From contig NC_134365.1 of NCBI RefSeq assembly GCF_035582795.1, positions 40,156,135-40,220,134 of the forward strand: a stretch of DNA of 64,000 nucleotides, read 5' to 3'. Below the pieces are notes generated by a model, which ran no database searches, was not told the origin of the DNA, and was given only the letters and a program-made list of their open reading frames with translations. Below, in pieces: positions 29,478 through 42,715 of this stretch. The number at the start of each line of letters is the position of its first letter. The first letter of the stretch is position 1. The stretch comes from Mycteria americana (lineage: Eukaryota; Chordata; Aves; Ciconiiformes; Ciconiidae). The position numbers and the translations under genes were made by a program.

Positions 29478-29560
29478 CTGAAGCCTCACCCCAGCTCTCT
29501 GTCACTGATTTGCTTGTGTGACCTGAGACAAGTCTCTGACTACACCAGTAAGAGGACTCA
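29478..29560 (+). repeat. MIR-like ancient SINE fragment
   Basis: 'cagctctctgtcactgattt' followed by 'gtgtgacctgagacaagtct' follows the MIR core order (gctctgccactgact ... gtgtgaccttgggcaagtc). Diverged, boundaries approximate. Confidence 0.5.
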
Positions 29561-29849
29561 GATACTGAAAATGAACACTGATGATCCTTAAATCCCCAAT
29601 GACTGTCTTCAAAATTCTTATCCAGATGCTTTCCAGCTATGGAGGTGCTTACATGCCATAAATTCTTATTTCAGTTAGGTTCCCAAAACATCTCTGACTG
29701 CTTTAGCATATACTTCCCAGCAAGCTAATTCTACTCTTAAAGGTCCAGCCCAGACAGTGACAACTAAACTATTTCAGTGGCTAGGATTAAGGAAGCTGTA
29801 ATAACCATATGCTGGTTATAGCACACCCTGAGTGAAGGAAAATATTAAT

Positions 29850-29935
29850 TTATATGTTCACAGTTGGAGGATGAAACCAAACCCAGGTCCCCCAGAAGCC
29901 GAGTTTTGGGGTTTCTAATCACTGAACTATAAGAA
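29850..29935 (-). repeat. Possible MIR-like 3' fragment
   Basis: On the + strand 'aaccaaacccaggtccccc' followed by 'ttctaatcactgaactata' fits the reverse complement of a tRNA-derived SINE/MIR end (gaacccaggtct ... ttaaccactgagcta). Short and diverged. Confidence 0.35.
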
Positions 29936-32900
29936 AAGGACAAGATGGTTTCTCCTACCCCTTAAATGTTCACGTCCTGTATAAAGGGCCCCCCTTAGGC
30001 ATCTAACATGAAAGAGCTTCCTGAAGTGAACTGCAAGTAGAGCAAGCAGCTCCTTCCAACTCCGTTAGTTTTGAGGATGTTGAGAGACACACTTGTAAGT
30101 TTTGCAGCTGTACTTGCCTGCCTGCTCTGCCTCTGCATTGAAACACCTCCCATGTAGCTGTGTTGGCAAAATGCACTATTTGTCAGTGTCCTGGTTATGA
30201 ACCTGCAGCGTGGACCTAACAACATTCCTGAATTAGCACTGTAGTGGCAGAGGCAAATGCGTGTAGTCCATCTGCCAGTTTTCCAATAGCAGTCATAATA
30301 CCTGCTCGCAGGACACAACAGACACAAGCTCAGCATCTTACAAGATTCTTTGGCACAAAGCCCCGGTCACTGTGACTTCAGTCACATAAATGTCATTGGC
30401 CTTTCACAGTGAAAAGTTTAGCCAGCTTCTTCTTCAGAGTGGATCCCATGTGATCCCGTTCCTCCACTTGCTTCCGCCACATACCATATAGGAAACCTGG
30501 ATAGAGAACTAGTTGCAATTGATTTCACCCAGCAGCAAGGTTCTTCACTATTAACTGCCACAAATCCGAGCACTGCAGTACCAAGACCCTCTATAGACCT
30601 AATCCACACTCCCTTGTAAGTAAAATGAAACTATATTTCTTCTCTAGTAAAGGAAACACAGAAATAATTCCACTAATGCTAATGACGTATCAACTAACAC
30701 AATGACAAATGCCCTAAAAATACCTAAGTAGTTATTCACTGAATGAATAAATAAATAAGGCAAAGGTCACTTGCTGCATGCAGAGATTTAAAATAATCAG
30801 CTGTTTTCTCCTGTGAGAGGCATCTATTCTGTGTTCTGAATGAGGAAGGGGCAAAAGAGAAAAATGGTGTATGATAGGCTACTTAATTCTATCCTACTTT
30901 GTGCCCACAAGGGAGTCAAAATTACAGTTGCACAAGTTGCCTAACTTTTAGAAGTTTGACATTGTGACATTGCTCTTTGAACACTGGTTTGTACATAGTA
31001 CATAGTCAAGTGTGCACAGTTCTCAGGCTCTGAAATTCTGAAATACAAAGGGGTGAAGTAAGGACATAGCAGCAATCTTCACTTGGAATTTCCTTGCTTT
31101 TGTCAGCTGAAGTCAGATCTTGAATGTTATTGCAACACACTGTAGCTTTTTTGCATTTAATTAGACTTACATCCCACTTGGTTATCACAGGCTAGTTGGA
31201 AACAGACTTGTGTACATTCTACAGTCAACACATTGATGCTCCTCCTGGGAAACAGCCAGCAAGAAGTTACAGGAACTGTGTGTGGCAGCCTTTGTTAAGG
31301 GAATGAAAACAGTTCAATTTAGTTAAGCAGAACATTCATTTGTGAGGAGAACTGAATTTGTATATATACTTGGGAGGCCCAAAAGACAGCTTCACTCGCA
31401 ATGATGTTTTTCAGGCTTTCAATATTCAAATGCTAAGGGACCAAATATCTAGTATCTCAAGGAGTAAAATACATAGTATCTCAGACAGCAAGCTCAGCCT
31501 AAAATAAGCTCAGAGAAAATACCTAAGTTTAAAATTATGTTTTTGCAGCTCATTGTATTATCTTTAAAAGTCTGCCGACCAACTGTCACAGCGACACGTA
31601 TCCTCTCCTTCACAGTACATTACTTAGAGCTCATGGATCCTTTAACCATGTCAGTGGTATATTTGTACAAGAACAAGACATCCAAGGAAAAACAAATTAC
31701 AATACAAACAGCCACCTGAGGAATTCCTGAATGACCAGGTCTGCTCTTTTCCCTGGATATCACGGAAATAAGAGCAGGTTTTTCATATTCCAGCAGTCAT
31801 TTCAGGAAAAGTTTCACCATGTGAATTAAAATGTTCAGCTGCTAGACACCTTTATTTACTATTGGATTGAAATTTCTTTTTTTCATTTTTACCTGAAATA
31901 TTGACAACTTATGACGACAGCATTCAATGAAGTAGTGAACTACTGGTTTAAATTATTGGCTCAATCTTGTACTTCCTTCTGAAAACAAAAAAAAGACTAT
32001 TACCTTCACCAGGGTGGTGTTCTTTCTTAAGAAGTGCAGGATCAGGCCATAAGTGGATGCTGTATAGCCCTTACTGTATGCAAGGACTTTGTTCGATTGT
32101 GAAAACAAAAACTTATTGATTTATATACAAAGGGTCATTCTACTTAGCATGCCACACATGAGGGGAAGCAGAATGTGATGTGACTGGCATCACTCTGTTC
32201 AGCTAGCACACTAAGTCCAACTCTCTCTTTGTAAATCTGTTTTCCAGCTCCTGAAATGTTATTATAGACTGAACGTGTGGGCTTTTTTAAAAAGAAGTTT
32301 TTGTTACAGTGTCAAATGGGTTTTGGAAAGGGGGGAGTCAGAATAAAATTACACTCTAGGTAGCCTCTTGCAGCAGAGAAAGAGAGTGAGCTTCTGTACC
32401 ACATTTCAACCAGAAACATGCTTTTGCTGCTGAGTCATAAACCCCGAAAGACAGCATTTATAATAGAGCCCTCACCTATAGCTGGGTTAGGTGGTGCCTA
32501 TAGCAGTATCAAAGGCCTTCTTTATTACAAAACAAAGTGACTGCAAAGTTCTATGATTTGTCATGAGGCTGTTGCTATGGTTTTATTTTTAAGAGAAACT
32601 GTTTACTCTCCTACATTTACTTCAAGAGTAGAATTTATAGTTGAAACATTAAGAATCTGAATTAGTATCCATCTTCAAAAATACACCCAAGCTTCATGCT
32701 GGGGTATACACATCTCACACTGGTCAGAAAAGACTTCCCTGATGAGAAGATAAACCATACATGAAATGGGATAGGTTCCAAAGTTCTTGGGAAGAAGAAA
32801 TATAACTCTTTCATTTCATACCCTTGAGAAGTTTGTTGCCATGAATCTTTGAACAACATATAAAAGGAAACCGCAGAAACACAATGCCAAATTTGGATTT

Positions 32901-35640
32901 CTATTCCCCAAGAGTCCTGTCTTTGTCAGGCCCAGGCATTAAGAAAGAATACAAGATAAATAAGGAAGCACTTTCTTAATCAGATAAATCTGCTGTTAAA
33001 ATCTTGTATGTGACTGGACTGCTCTCTTGCTTACAGAATTGAATACTGCCTAAATCAACATAGGTCACAGGCAAAAGCACTTGACATGCAGAGTCCAAAT
33101 TTCATTATAAAACCCACCACAAAATGTTGGTACCATCTCGTAAGAATCCAGGAACTGGAACAAGAGGGGTCTATGACCTGATACTGAAATACATTAGGAC
33201 AGTGAAATGAGAACTTCTGGAAATACAAGCTACAGTATATCTGATGCAGTTCAATCTTATTTCTTCTTCAAAGACTAAGAATCTTTTCAAAACATTTATA
33301 TGACCTTCTAATTTTTAAATAAAAAGGAGGTGTTAACCTGAAAATTTTCATTTGGGGTGAAAGTTTCATTATTAATAGAGAGTAAATCCTAAATAGTACT
33401 AAAATTTAACACCTTTAAAGTGAACATTTAATTGGGTAAACCAGTTACGAATTAGAGAACGATGAAATGTATGATTACTTTTGTTGCCTCAGAAAAGCCA
33501 TGCATTTAGCACTCTCAGTAGCTACTGTATATGACCATATAAGAAATGCCCAAGCAAACAAATTGAAATGTTTAGCTACTCAAATAATAATTTTACAAAT
33601 TTTAGCTATGGGCTAACCACTTATGCAAAAGCTTTAAAGGTGGCAGCAGCATCTAATTTTTAAAAAGCTATAGTGAAACAACAGAGGAGGTGTCTGGCTT
33701 CAAAGCTGATCTAAAGGAAGTTTAGGAAGATCTACCAGAACTGAATATGCCATCAAAGGATTTAAGGCAATGTAAGTTCATAATTTGCAGAAGTCTGCGA
33801 GCAGCTATGCAATCTTTGAAAGCCTATCAATCTGTACAGTATCTGGATGGAGCTGCAATAATCTCAGTTTGGGATGACAAAAATGATTGTAGATATGATC
33901 AGCAACCAATATGTCATGGATCCAAAAGATCTATGAAGTGAGAAAGCGAACAACAATGTGACCAGTTAGAAATTCCCAGCAGGAAGGAGACACAGCAAGG
34001 TGTTAAGAAGCCAGAAAACCACCTGGAGAAAGATATATAACAGGCACAGAATACAGCAAAGTTCCAGTATCTAAGTACACAATTGGTCTGTCAGTATATC
34101 TGGGTGAGCTGGGTAAGATAACACTCAGGTAAATGGTGAAGGTGACCAATCTGACAGGTGAACAAAACCAGCACTTCACCTTTGATGAAGACATTGAACT
34201 TGACTGTTGAAGAGACACTCTGCTATCCACATTCAATACAAATCCTGACATAACAGTTTAAATGCAGCCATTCACATGAGCTGGTGAAGGCATGGTGAGA
34301 GCTAGAGGGAGTAGAAAAAGAAATAAATGACCCAGCAGAAGAGACATGTGGAGACTTAGTCCTTGCTCATCCAGATGCTGCTGAGAAAGGCTATGGAAAA
34401 ACTGCAGTGTACAAATAACTTAGTTGGATGTGGACTTGCAGATTGAGATCAACAACTGAAGCCAAGCAGACTTTAAGGCAAGTCTGCATAACAGAGGACC
34501 TGAAGGTCATAAGGAATCCTGCAGATGTTTGTCTGAAGAGCTTTGTAGCGCACTGATACATTACATGGATGGGATACGAGCATATACAGCACAGCAGATG
34601 ACACAGTTTGCTACATGACTTCACGTATTACGTGACTCAGCTATAGGAAAATCCCATTCCCTCTACTTTATCCATCCAGCTCTCTGAGCGGTGACTCACA
34701 TGCGCAGAAGCCAACAGCTGCAATGGTACAAACGTTAAACCACAGCTGTGTTCCCTCTCCCCCTTTCCTTCTAGACATTGTCACCTTTCTAGTATGTACA
34801 TCTGAAGAAAATCTCTGCAGGGACTTCAGCTTCTCCAGCTCTCATACAACCTACAGATTAAATGAATATTGGGGTAGTGGAGTACTGTCATCCATTTGCT
34901 TCTGCTACAAAGCAGTCACCGTCAAGTGAAGGGAAGAAAGGTGAGCAACTGTCAGAGCAAGATTCTCCATTCTTCCTGCCAAAGACTTTAGATAACTGAA
35001 ACACAGTCAAAACATGAGTTGCACAACCCCTGAGAAAGTAAGATACATAGACAGATCAGTTCTGTGAAGTAACTAGGTGCAAGGTGGAGAGGTCAGAAGT
35101 TAGAGCAAGGCCAAAGACGCTAGACAAGAGGGAAACACATGTGGCGTGATCTGAGACAAAGCTGAGAGTTTTGTGCAGTCCGCTGGCAACTCTTAACTGC
35201 GAGCAATGTGTTCGATTTGTGTGTGTGTTGGGACATTAATTAAACATTCATGACTAATTGTAGATTGCAAGGTCTTCTGGCCCAAGACTTGTCACACGTA
35301 TTGTTCTGTGAACAGGCAGCAGACAAGATGACGTATGGGTAGCAACAGCAAGAACAAATGCAAGGTGTTTTTTTGCACTGGCTAACAGGAGTGTTTAGTG
35401 TTTCCACAAAACTGCACAACATGCGGGTGTGGCACCTTCTCTCATTCTTCCTCGTTTCCCATGTTTCTTTTTACAGTATCCTTGTTTTTAATACATACAC
35501 TGTCTACCTTTGCTTTCCTTGCATGTAGTGTACTTTATGAAAACAGTGCGACTTCAATGGCTGTAGATGAATTACCATAGCAGGGTCTAAAATAACGCTG
35601 TGACACTGTGTACAACACAACTGACGGAGGCTGCCTCGCA
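29936..35640. other. Intergenic, no gene recognised
   Basis: AT-rich with a moderately GC-richer patch at about 30000-30600. At about 33650-34620 the + strand carries purine-rich sequence with a 64-codon frame (33747-33941) that looks protein-like but has no recognisable family; it could be a decayed retrocopy. No RNA gene or clear repeat seen. Confidence 0.35.
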
Positions 35641-35649
35641 AGAAATTTA

Positions 35650-36700
35650 AAACAAGCCACACCAAACGGACTGAGCCCATCCTTTCCGAAGCTGTGCGCG
35701 CAATTACAGCTTTAATTCTTTTTTTTTTACCTGAGAAACCAGCAAGACCCGCTTCGTGGCCGCCTCCCTCACAGCTGGCCCCTGCACCGCTCTGAGGCGC
35801 GCTCTCCACTGCCTGCCGCTTCCCGGGAGAAGGCCTGCCGGCTCCCCCGCCGGGCGGGTGATGGGCCGGGGCCGGGGCGGGTGACAGGCCGGCTGGCAGG
35901 CCAGGGCCGGGTGACAGGGCCGCCGCCGCCGCCCCCCGCACCGTTCAACAGCCCCCGCGCCGCCCGCGCGCGCCCCCAACGGCTCCCCGCGGCGCGCGAG
36001 CACCCCCGCGCACAACCCGCTGTCCCCGCCCCCGGCCGCTGCCCCCGGAAGGCGTTCGCGCCGTGCCCCGGAAGTTGTCGCGGGCAGAGTCCGGCCCAGA
36101 GCGAGGCCCTGTTGCTGCCGCTATCGGGAGGCGCAGCCGTTACCCGCGGCTCGACGCGGGGCCGCCGTCTCGCCCGTCACAGGCGGCCCGGCCGGCTCGG
36201 CCGGCTCGGCGCGGCGGCCAGCGCGGGGCTCATGGCGGAGGTGGGTGCTGGTCCTTCCTCCCCCCGCCCCCGGCTCCTTCTCGCGGGGGTGCCCAGCCGG
36301 CTCTGCTGGGAGGGGGCGGCAGCGGAGGCTCCCGGGGTCGGGCCCGGGCCCGGGCCCGGGCCCGGCTCGCCCGTGGGCGGGAGCAGCTCCGTGGCTCGCC
36401 TCCTCCCGTGGGAGCCGGGCTGGGATGTGCCCTGCGGTAGGACCTGCCCTCCTTCCCCGCCCGAGGTGTGGGTCCGGGGGCTCACTGTGGGGGTGGAGGG
36501 AACTGGCTGGCGGCTGGGCCCCCCCAGGGCGGGGACCGCCAGGGGCACGGGGGGGGGGCTGCGGCCGGGGGTTGTTTGTGGGCGGGGAAGGCTGTGGGGG
36601 GATCACCGCCTGGCTCTGGGGCTGGGCGGGCGGGAGGGAGGGAGGGAGCGGGGGTGGATGAGTGGAGTGTGAGTTTAAAAACAAAAGACGAGCCGTTAAA
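35650..36700 (+). promoter_or_regulatory. FRS2: CpG island, probable FRS2 promoter and first exon
   Basis: A sharp transition from AT-rich DNA to about 1 kb with very high CpG density and many GC boxes. Inside it 'ctcATGGCGGAG|GTGGGT' (ATG at 36232-36234) looks like the end of a first exon with a consensus donor at 36241. The short ATG frame may be a leader frame, since FRS2 coding begins in a later exon in other vertebrates. Direction + and identity FRS2 are inferred from synteny (the next gene after YEATS4 in human and chicken is FRS2, same strand); no FRS2 coding sequence was seen. Long open frames here on both strands are a by-product of GC content. Confidence 0.55.
36340..36365. repeat. 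(GGGCCC)n short tandem repeat
   Basis: Four and a third perfect GGGCCC units just after the putative first-exon donor. The unit is self-complementary, so the array can form a hairpin on either strand. Confidence 0.9.
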
Positions 36701-39700
36701 GTTGTCCTGGCGGTTGGTTTGCTGGAGGCAGGTCTGGCGCGGGGTGTGGATCCCGGCTGCCTGACCGCCCGCCTGTTCGGTGCCTGGTGCGTCTGATAGC
36801 TCAGTCTCATCTTGTGTGACCTGTCAAGCGCTTGCACCTTCCTCTAGGTCAGCTGCTTCTGTCACATGCCTCTCAAGACAAGTGCATTTTCTGCTCCACG
36901 TCGCCGAGCAACTCCAGGGGCTTTCGAGGTGCGAGCCCTGAGCCTAAGTGAGAGTTCTGTCGGGTCAGTCAGTTAGGGTGGGCAGACAGAGCCTCCCGAG
37001 GGGAAGGGGGTCCTCCAGGCTTTTCAAAGTGGTGCTGTCTGTATGAATGAAAGTGATATCCTAGCTTACTTGCTCGTCGTTTTAAACTCCCCTTTCTCTG
37101 ACATGTCCCTATGTACGAATCTAGTGAGGATAGATCTGAAGAATCACAAAGGTCAAAAAGCGTCTCAGTACTTGTTTGACTCGCTTCTCCGTCTAAACTT
37201 GATTTTCTGGAGAATGAAAGTACGTTTTCTCGTCTTCCTGGTCACTGCATCTTGTTCAATGTTAATGCATAAGAAGTGATAATCATGATTAGAAATCACT
37301 AGGAATGTTGTTGGACTGTGAGTTGAAAATAATACTGTTATTGCAATGAATACATACTGTAGAAATCAGGGTTGGTTTTAGTGAGTGTTGAAAAAGTTGC
37401 CAACTGTGGTTTGATATTAATAATATTTTTAAAAAGTTTTTATTTGTGACTTTTTTTGAATAGCCTTTGATTTTTTTTAGCTTTTTTTACTTAAAGTGCT
37501 AGTGATAAAGTGACATTTAGTGTAATGAGCAAAAAAGTTTTCTGAATAAGTATTTTTTGTCTTTCTTTAATGATGTTAATGTTAGCAGTAATTCTATATT
37601 ATGAATCTGTCATTAAATCTGCTAGCTCTAAAACATATTGGTGTTTAGGGGAATGAAAAACTAATTTTTTTAAGATTTATTGCTGTGTTAAAAGTGATCT
37701 GGTATTAAGACACATGGGTTCAGATTGAATAAGCATCATGCCTTCTTGTTAAAGTTAGCAGAACTGCCAGTTTGTTGTCTCTTTTCCTTGGTTAGGAAGT
37801 GCATTTGAAAAGCACACCTGTCTATGCCTGCTTAAAAAGAAACCTGTATCAGTATAAATCACGCAGTTCAGGTCCAAAAACTGCTAACTCCATTCCAAAT
37901 GGAAAGTGATGAAGAACGTTATTCCTTGACTGAGATTCCCTGAATTTATTTGCCTCTGTGTCAAGAATACTTTGAAAATGCTTGTTGAAACAATGCGCCA
38001 GCAGTTGTGTGTATATCTGGTTAAATGGCTTTCCACGGTTTTGCTCACTTTCCAGTTCAGTGTCTTGTCTTACATGTTGGTGGTGAGTTGTAGTCAAAAT
38101 AAACTGTTCTCATTTCTGTATAATTCTTACAGGCAGAGTGGTTTGGAACACCTTTTCACCATACAAGAAATTTCTGTTAAAGAGAAGAAAGTTTGTCTTA
38201 AATTGTTGCAATGGGCAGGTGGTAGTTTGTGGAAGAATCTCTTTGTAAGAAAAGTAGAGTTTCATAAACTGGAAAAATATAATATGTGACACTTGGGAAG
38301 ACTGGTTTGCAGATACATGGATCTGATTCTGCACTTCAGTTACACAGTTCTTGAACTGTAATATTGATATATTTTGTCTTTTGAATTGATATGATTATGT
38401 TTCTTTTCTTTGTTAAGTGGATGACCATACACAAATGTATTTACTTGCTATGGAGATAATTCCCTGCTAAATCTAGTGATTCTGTAATAAATTCTACTGT
38501 TTGGGAGTTAGCAAGATTATTTCTAACAGTCTGTCTGTACTCCTACTTACTATACTTTACTGTTCAAAAATTAGCTTGAAAGTAGCTGTATCCATGTTTA
38601 TTAGTGGTCTGATTCTGAACTCGTTGAAATGAATTTTGTTCATGTCTGTGACCATGGGTCTTGTAGTTTAAACAAAACAACTTTTTGGATAGTGGGTGAA
38701 ATTCACTCCTGAGCAGAGAGGTTTATAAGACCACTTTAATCACCTGAACCATTGTTTAAATTCCTTGGAAATACTAAACTACAGTTAAGATAATACTTAA
38801 CATGACTGTGTTGGATATGTTACGTGTATGTTCTTCCTATGCAAATATCTGAGGTGATTTAATCAGTGATATTTAAAAGAATATCTGGTGAAAGTATCAT
38901 TAAGTTAGAGTAACTAATGCACTATCTTAATTTTATTAAACACGAAGAGTGAAACTGGTTGATATAGTGAACTGGCCTCACTTCCTGCTGCTTGTGCCCA
39001 AGTAGACTATGGCTGTTTAAGTTTCTGAAAAAAAAAGGGACAAGGTTTAATCTTAGGACAAATTAATTAAAAATAATCATGTTCAGCTGCTCTGGCAAGT
39101 TTAAATTTAGAACGTGGCGGTGTACGAGTATGTTTTCACAGGGTCATAAGCTGATCAAAATTGGACCTTCTGCCTTCCCAGCCGCCTTCCTCCTCTTTCT
39201 TCCTTGTGCTGGTAAGGATTGCACTGAGAGCTGGTTCAGGAAGCTGAACTGGCTGAAAACTAGCAACTTTTTTTTTTTTTTTGTATAGTTAGTTTTTAAT
39301 TGACTCAGCGACTCACTCTGCAGTTGCATACCTGTTAGTGGCTGCATGAGCGAAGAGGTGGGATGCGAGAGGGAGGGGACGAGTGGCACTACATAGGCCT
39401 GAACGTGTGGGACTGATGTTACTAGACTCCAGCCTGCAACCTACTGCTTTGCATAGGCGTACAGCTGGCATGGACCAGCTCCACCATTGAAAAACATGGT
39501 CCTGTTTGTTTCCACCCCGCTCTGCTGCTTCCTCCTTTGTGCAGGCAAATACTTGTATGGTTATGTGGCGAACTGGGTTGAGGTTTGAACTAACTTGGGG
39601 GAGGGGCAGGGAGGGGAGGGTTAGATTTAAGCTGGATCAGTTTGCTGCACAAACATTTGTGCTGGCGCAAAGATGGGGGTGGAAACAAGCAGTAAGGGGA

Positions 39701-42670
39701 GCAGGGTGTGTCTGTTTCTTTTGGTGACAGTGACACATTATGCCAGTTTAAAGTGTATTCGATACTGGCCTAATTCAGTGAGGTTAAGCTCATTACAGCG
39801 TTGAGGGTTTGCATACATTGTTCAGTTATGGTTCATGGGCATATTTTACATCTAGGACCCCTTAATCCGTGGCAGTGTGCTCTGATTTCATGATGTACTT
39901 TTGAAGGGATTTTGAGGGAAGAGTCTGGCCTTTTGTATAGTAACTCCAGTTTTTAGTATTTTCATTTGGTACCTCTTGTTTCATTTAGCGGTACTTAATG
40001 GGAGAAATATGCGCCTGTTTATAACTCTTCATCAAATTCTTGAAACAATGAATTTTTTCAGCATGTATTGAGTTTTTAAATTTAAAAGACTAAAATCAGA
40101 AAAAATAGCGATCAGAGTGTCCACTAAGAAAACTGCAAGATATTTTGCAGTAATAAGTAGATTAAAAAACCCAAACGAACAAACCTATGAAAATTATGAG
40201 GCTGACCTAAGACATATAACTTCAGACAGTTTCCTAGGAGGCAGTATGTGACTTTTCTTCTTAAGTAACTATTTAATAGTTAGTGGTTTTCAAAATCTGT
40301 CTTAAGGCTTTCAGGCTATCACAGAAGTTGTACTTAATGTTTCAGGATATGGATAGGCTTTTTTTTTTTTTTTTGCAGACATCTGTGAAAATTGTAGATA
40401 CTGTGTCCCCCAGCCGTTTGTCTCTACTGCTCTGCCATAGATCGCCATACTTAATGATCATTTCCACCAAAGCTGTATGCAGTGTTACATGCTTTAGGCA
40501 TAATCAGCAGTTAAATGGACAGTATTAGCTCAATCTGCCTTCACTGATCAGTTACCTTGATTAATTTTTCCTTAAGTGGATTAGTGTGCTCTTACATGAT
40601 TTCACTCTCTTGCAAGTCTGTATGGGTGGTAACCTCCCTTTCCTGGGTGGCGATGAGTAACTGTGGGCAGTAGTTACTGCTGGAAGAGGTGACCTATCTG
40701 CAGCTTTTCAGTGATGTTTTCTGAAACAAATATAATGGGTTTTATTTTTGTCTGTTACTGAATAACATCGTTTTTTTATCAAAGCTATTTGAGGACTTGT
40801 TGGCCAGAAACTGCTGTCCAGAGATCTGTAATTTCACACAGCATATGCAGATGCTATTTTAGTTGCGGGTAAGTCGTAGAACAGCAGTCCTAATATAACA
40901 GACTTTGAATTTTTGACTCTTAAGCATCATCTTTTCTTGTTGGCCCTTCTGTGTAATCAGTGTTAGGTGTAAACATTCTTTTTGAACTTGAACTGGTGAT
41001 AAACTGGTGTGTAGTGTTTTCTTGTATAAGTATTTATGCATATAAATGTGCGTGTGTGTCTGTCATGTATTCTCCAAGTATAATGTACTCTTCAAAGTTT
41101 CCTCTTCACTGCTTCTGGCAAGGTGGCAACAATCATGACAACCAATTTAGTTCACTATTTATTGAGGCACATTTTCCTGGAGCCCTGTGATTCTCCAGAA
41201 TTTCAGTCTTTCCCTCAAGCTTGAAATGACAACAGAAATAATTATCCCTTGGCTTTAATAAAAAGAACTAATAACTTATTTCTGATGTTTATACAATAAG
41301 ATTTCATGATTATTGCATGTTTGGGACTGACTATATGCATTCTTTTCTAATTAGTGGAAACGGCGTTGTGATTACTGACTGTTTCCTTTTCTAGTCTTAG
41401 AGTACTTTAATTTCATGTCTTATTTGTTCTTCTAAAATGCTTTCACATCCATATGTGGGGTAGTGAGATGAGAAGCTTCTTGTCACATGAGCTGTACTTA
41501 ATCTGTCACTGGCTTCTCCGGTGGTCCAGGATAATCCCTAAACTTTTTGCCTGAATCTCAGTTGACAAAGTAATACCAATATCTGTATTAGGAAATGTGT
41601 TCCTCTGAGTTTCTGCGAGTGTAAAATGATTGTGTTGCGTGCCGTTGCTATCATAGCTGCCCGTGCTGGATGGCCACCTTTATTTACTTCAGCTTCCAGA
41701 ATCAGCCACAATTACTAGACTTGCCACTTCTTCTCACAGAACTTTTTTTTTTTTTTTTGACGTAAATGTTCAGGTTCAGTATTGGCTGTTGGTAGAAACA
41801 CCTCTGTGTTGGTACGTTCTTGAAACGGGATTTTTAAAAAAGATACCAAATGTAGGTTATAGCTTATCCTTTTTCTTTTCCTTTGTGGTAAGTGTGTATC
41901 TTATGGCAAAGGTACTCAAATATTTCTTGCTATTCAAGGTACTCAAATATTTTCTTGTACATGTGTCTGTTACTTTTCTGTTGAGGAAAATGTGATTCAG
42001 AAATACTGTATGAATTGTCTGTGTTTGTAATAAAAGCTGAGAACTATGGGGCGGTTGGCATATCTGAAATAGTGATAGTTTTCCTGGACTGTACCCCAAA
42101 CTCAGAAGAGGCTGGAGCCCCGTGTTCTTAGGTGTGAAGAACTGACTTCTTTCCCTTGGCTTTTCTTCATAGTGATTTTGGTCCTGGCAGGGTTGAGATG
42201 TTACTGCTGTCATTCATACAGTGGTGACAGTTACTGTAAACCACTGATCCGTTACTGTGTGCTGACTCAGTGGTGAAAAGTTGCTTTAATTTCCTGCCTT
42301 TTCAAGGGTAAAACAGACTCTCTATGCAGTTATGCCGGTACCTGGATTCCTGTGTTTTTAATGGAAGATACAGAACTTTGGTCTATCTCTCACTGGAGCT
42401 GCAGTTTAAACTGGTGTGTTGGTATTTCCACTGTTTTCCTGTGGCTGCTGCCAAAGAAGTTAAACTGCGTAGTAGTTCTTATCTGCTGGGATTACCCACC
42501 TTGACACAAATGAAGCATTTGTCTTTCAAGCAAACTTTCTTAAATGCTTTGCACAGGGATATTATCTTCTTGTGCATTAGTATGACACATGGCACAATGT
42601 GCAGGTGGGGATGTTTAATTCTTACCATAATTTAGTGAGTAAAGGTAATTATAGTAATGCTGCTTGGTTA
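36701..42670 (+). other. Probable FRS2 5' intron, left part
   Basis: AT-rich, with no recognisable coding exon. A direct repeat 'ggtactcaaatattt' occurs at 41911 and 41938. Several poly-T tracts (39270, 40360, 41741) stand next to no clear SINE. Read as intron only because it follows the CpG island and carries no other gene. Confidence 0.35.
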
Positions 42671-42715
42671 GAATCATAGAATCATAGACTATTGCGAGTT
42701 GGAAGGGACCCATTA
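42671..42715 (-). mobile_element. CR1 extreme 3' end, 45 bp
   Basis: 'gaatcatagaatcatagac' (octamer tail in reverse complement) followed by 'gagttggaagggaccca'. Only the tail and first bases of the 3' UTR were copied, so this is a very early 5' truncation. Confidence 0.85.

Noticed and set aside
35504-36837. Several 100-260 codon open frames on both strands
   Set aside because: Overlapping frames on both strands with Pro/Ala/Arg/Gly-rich, low-complexity readings, typical of a CpG island.
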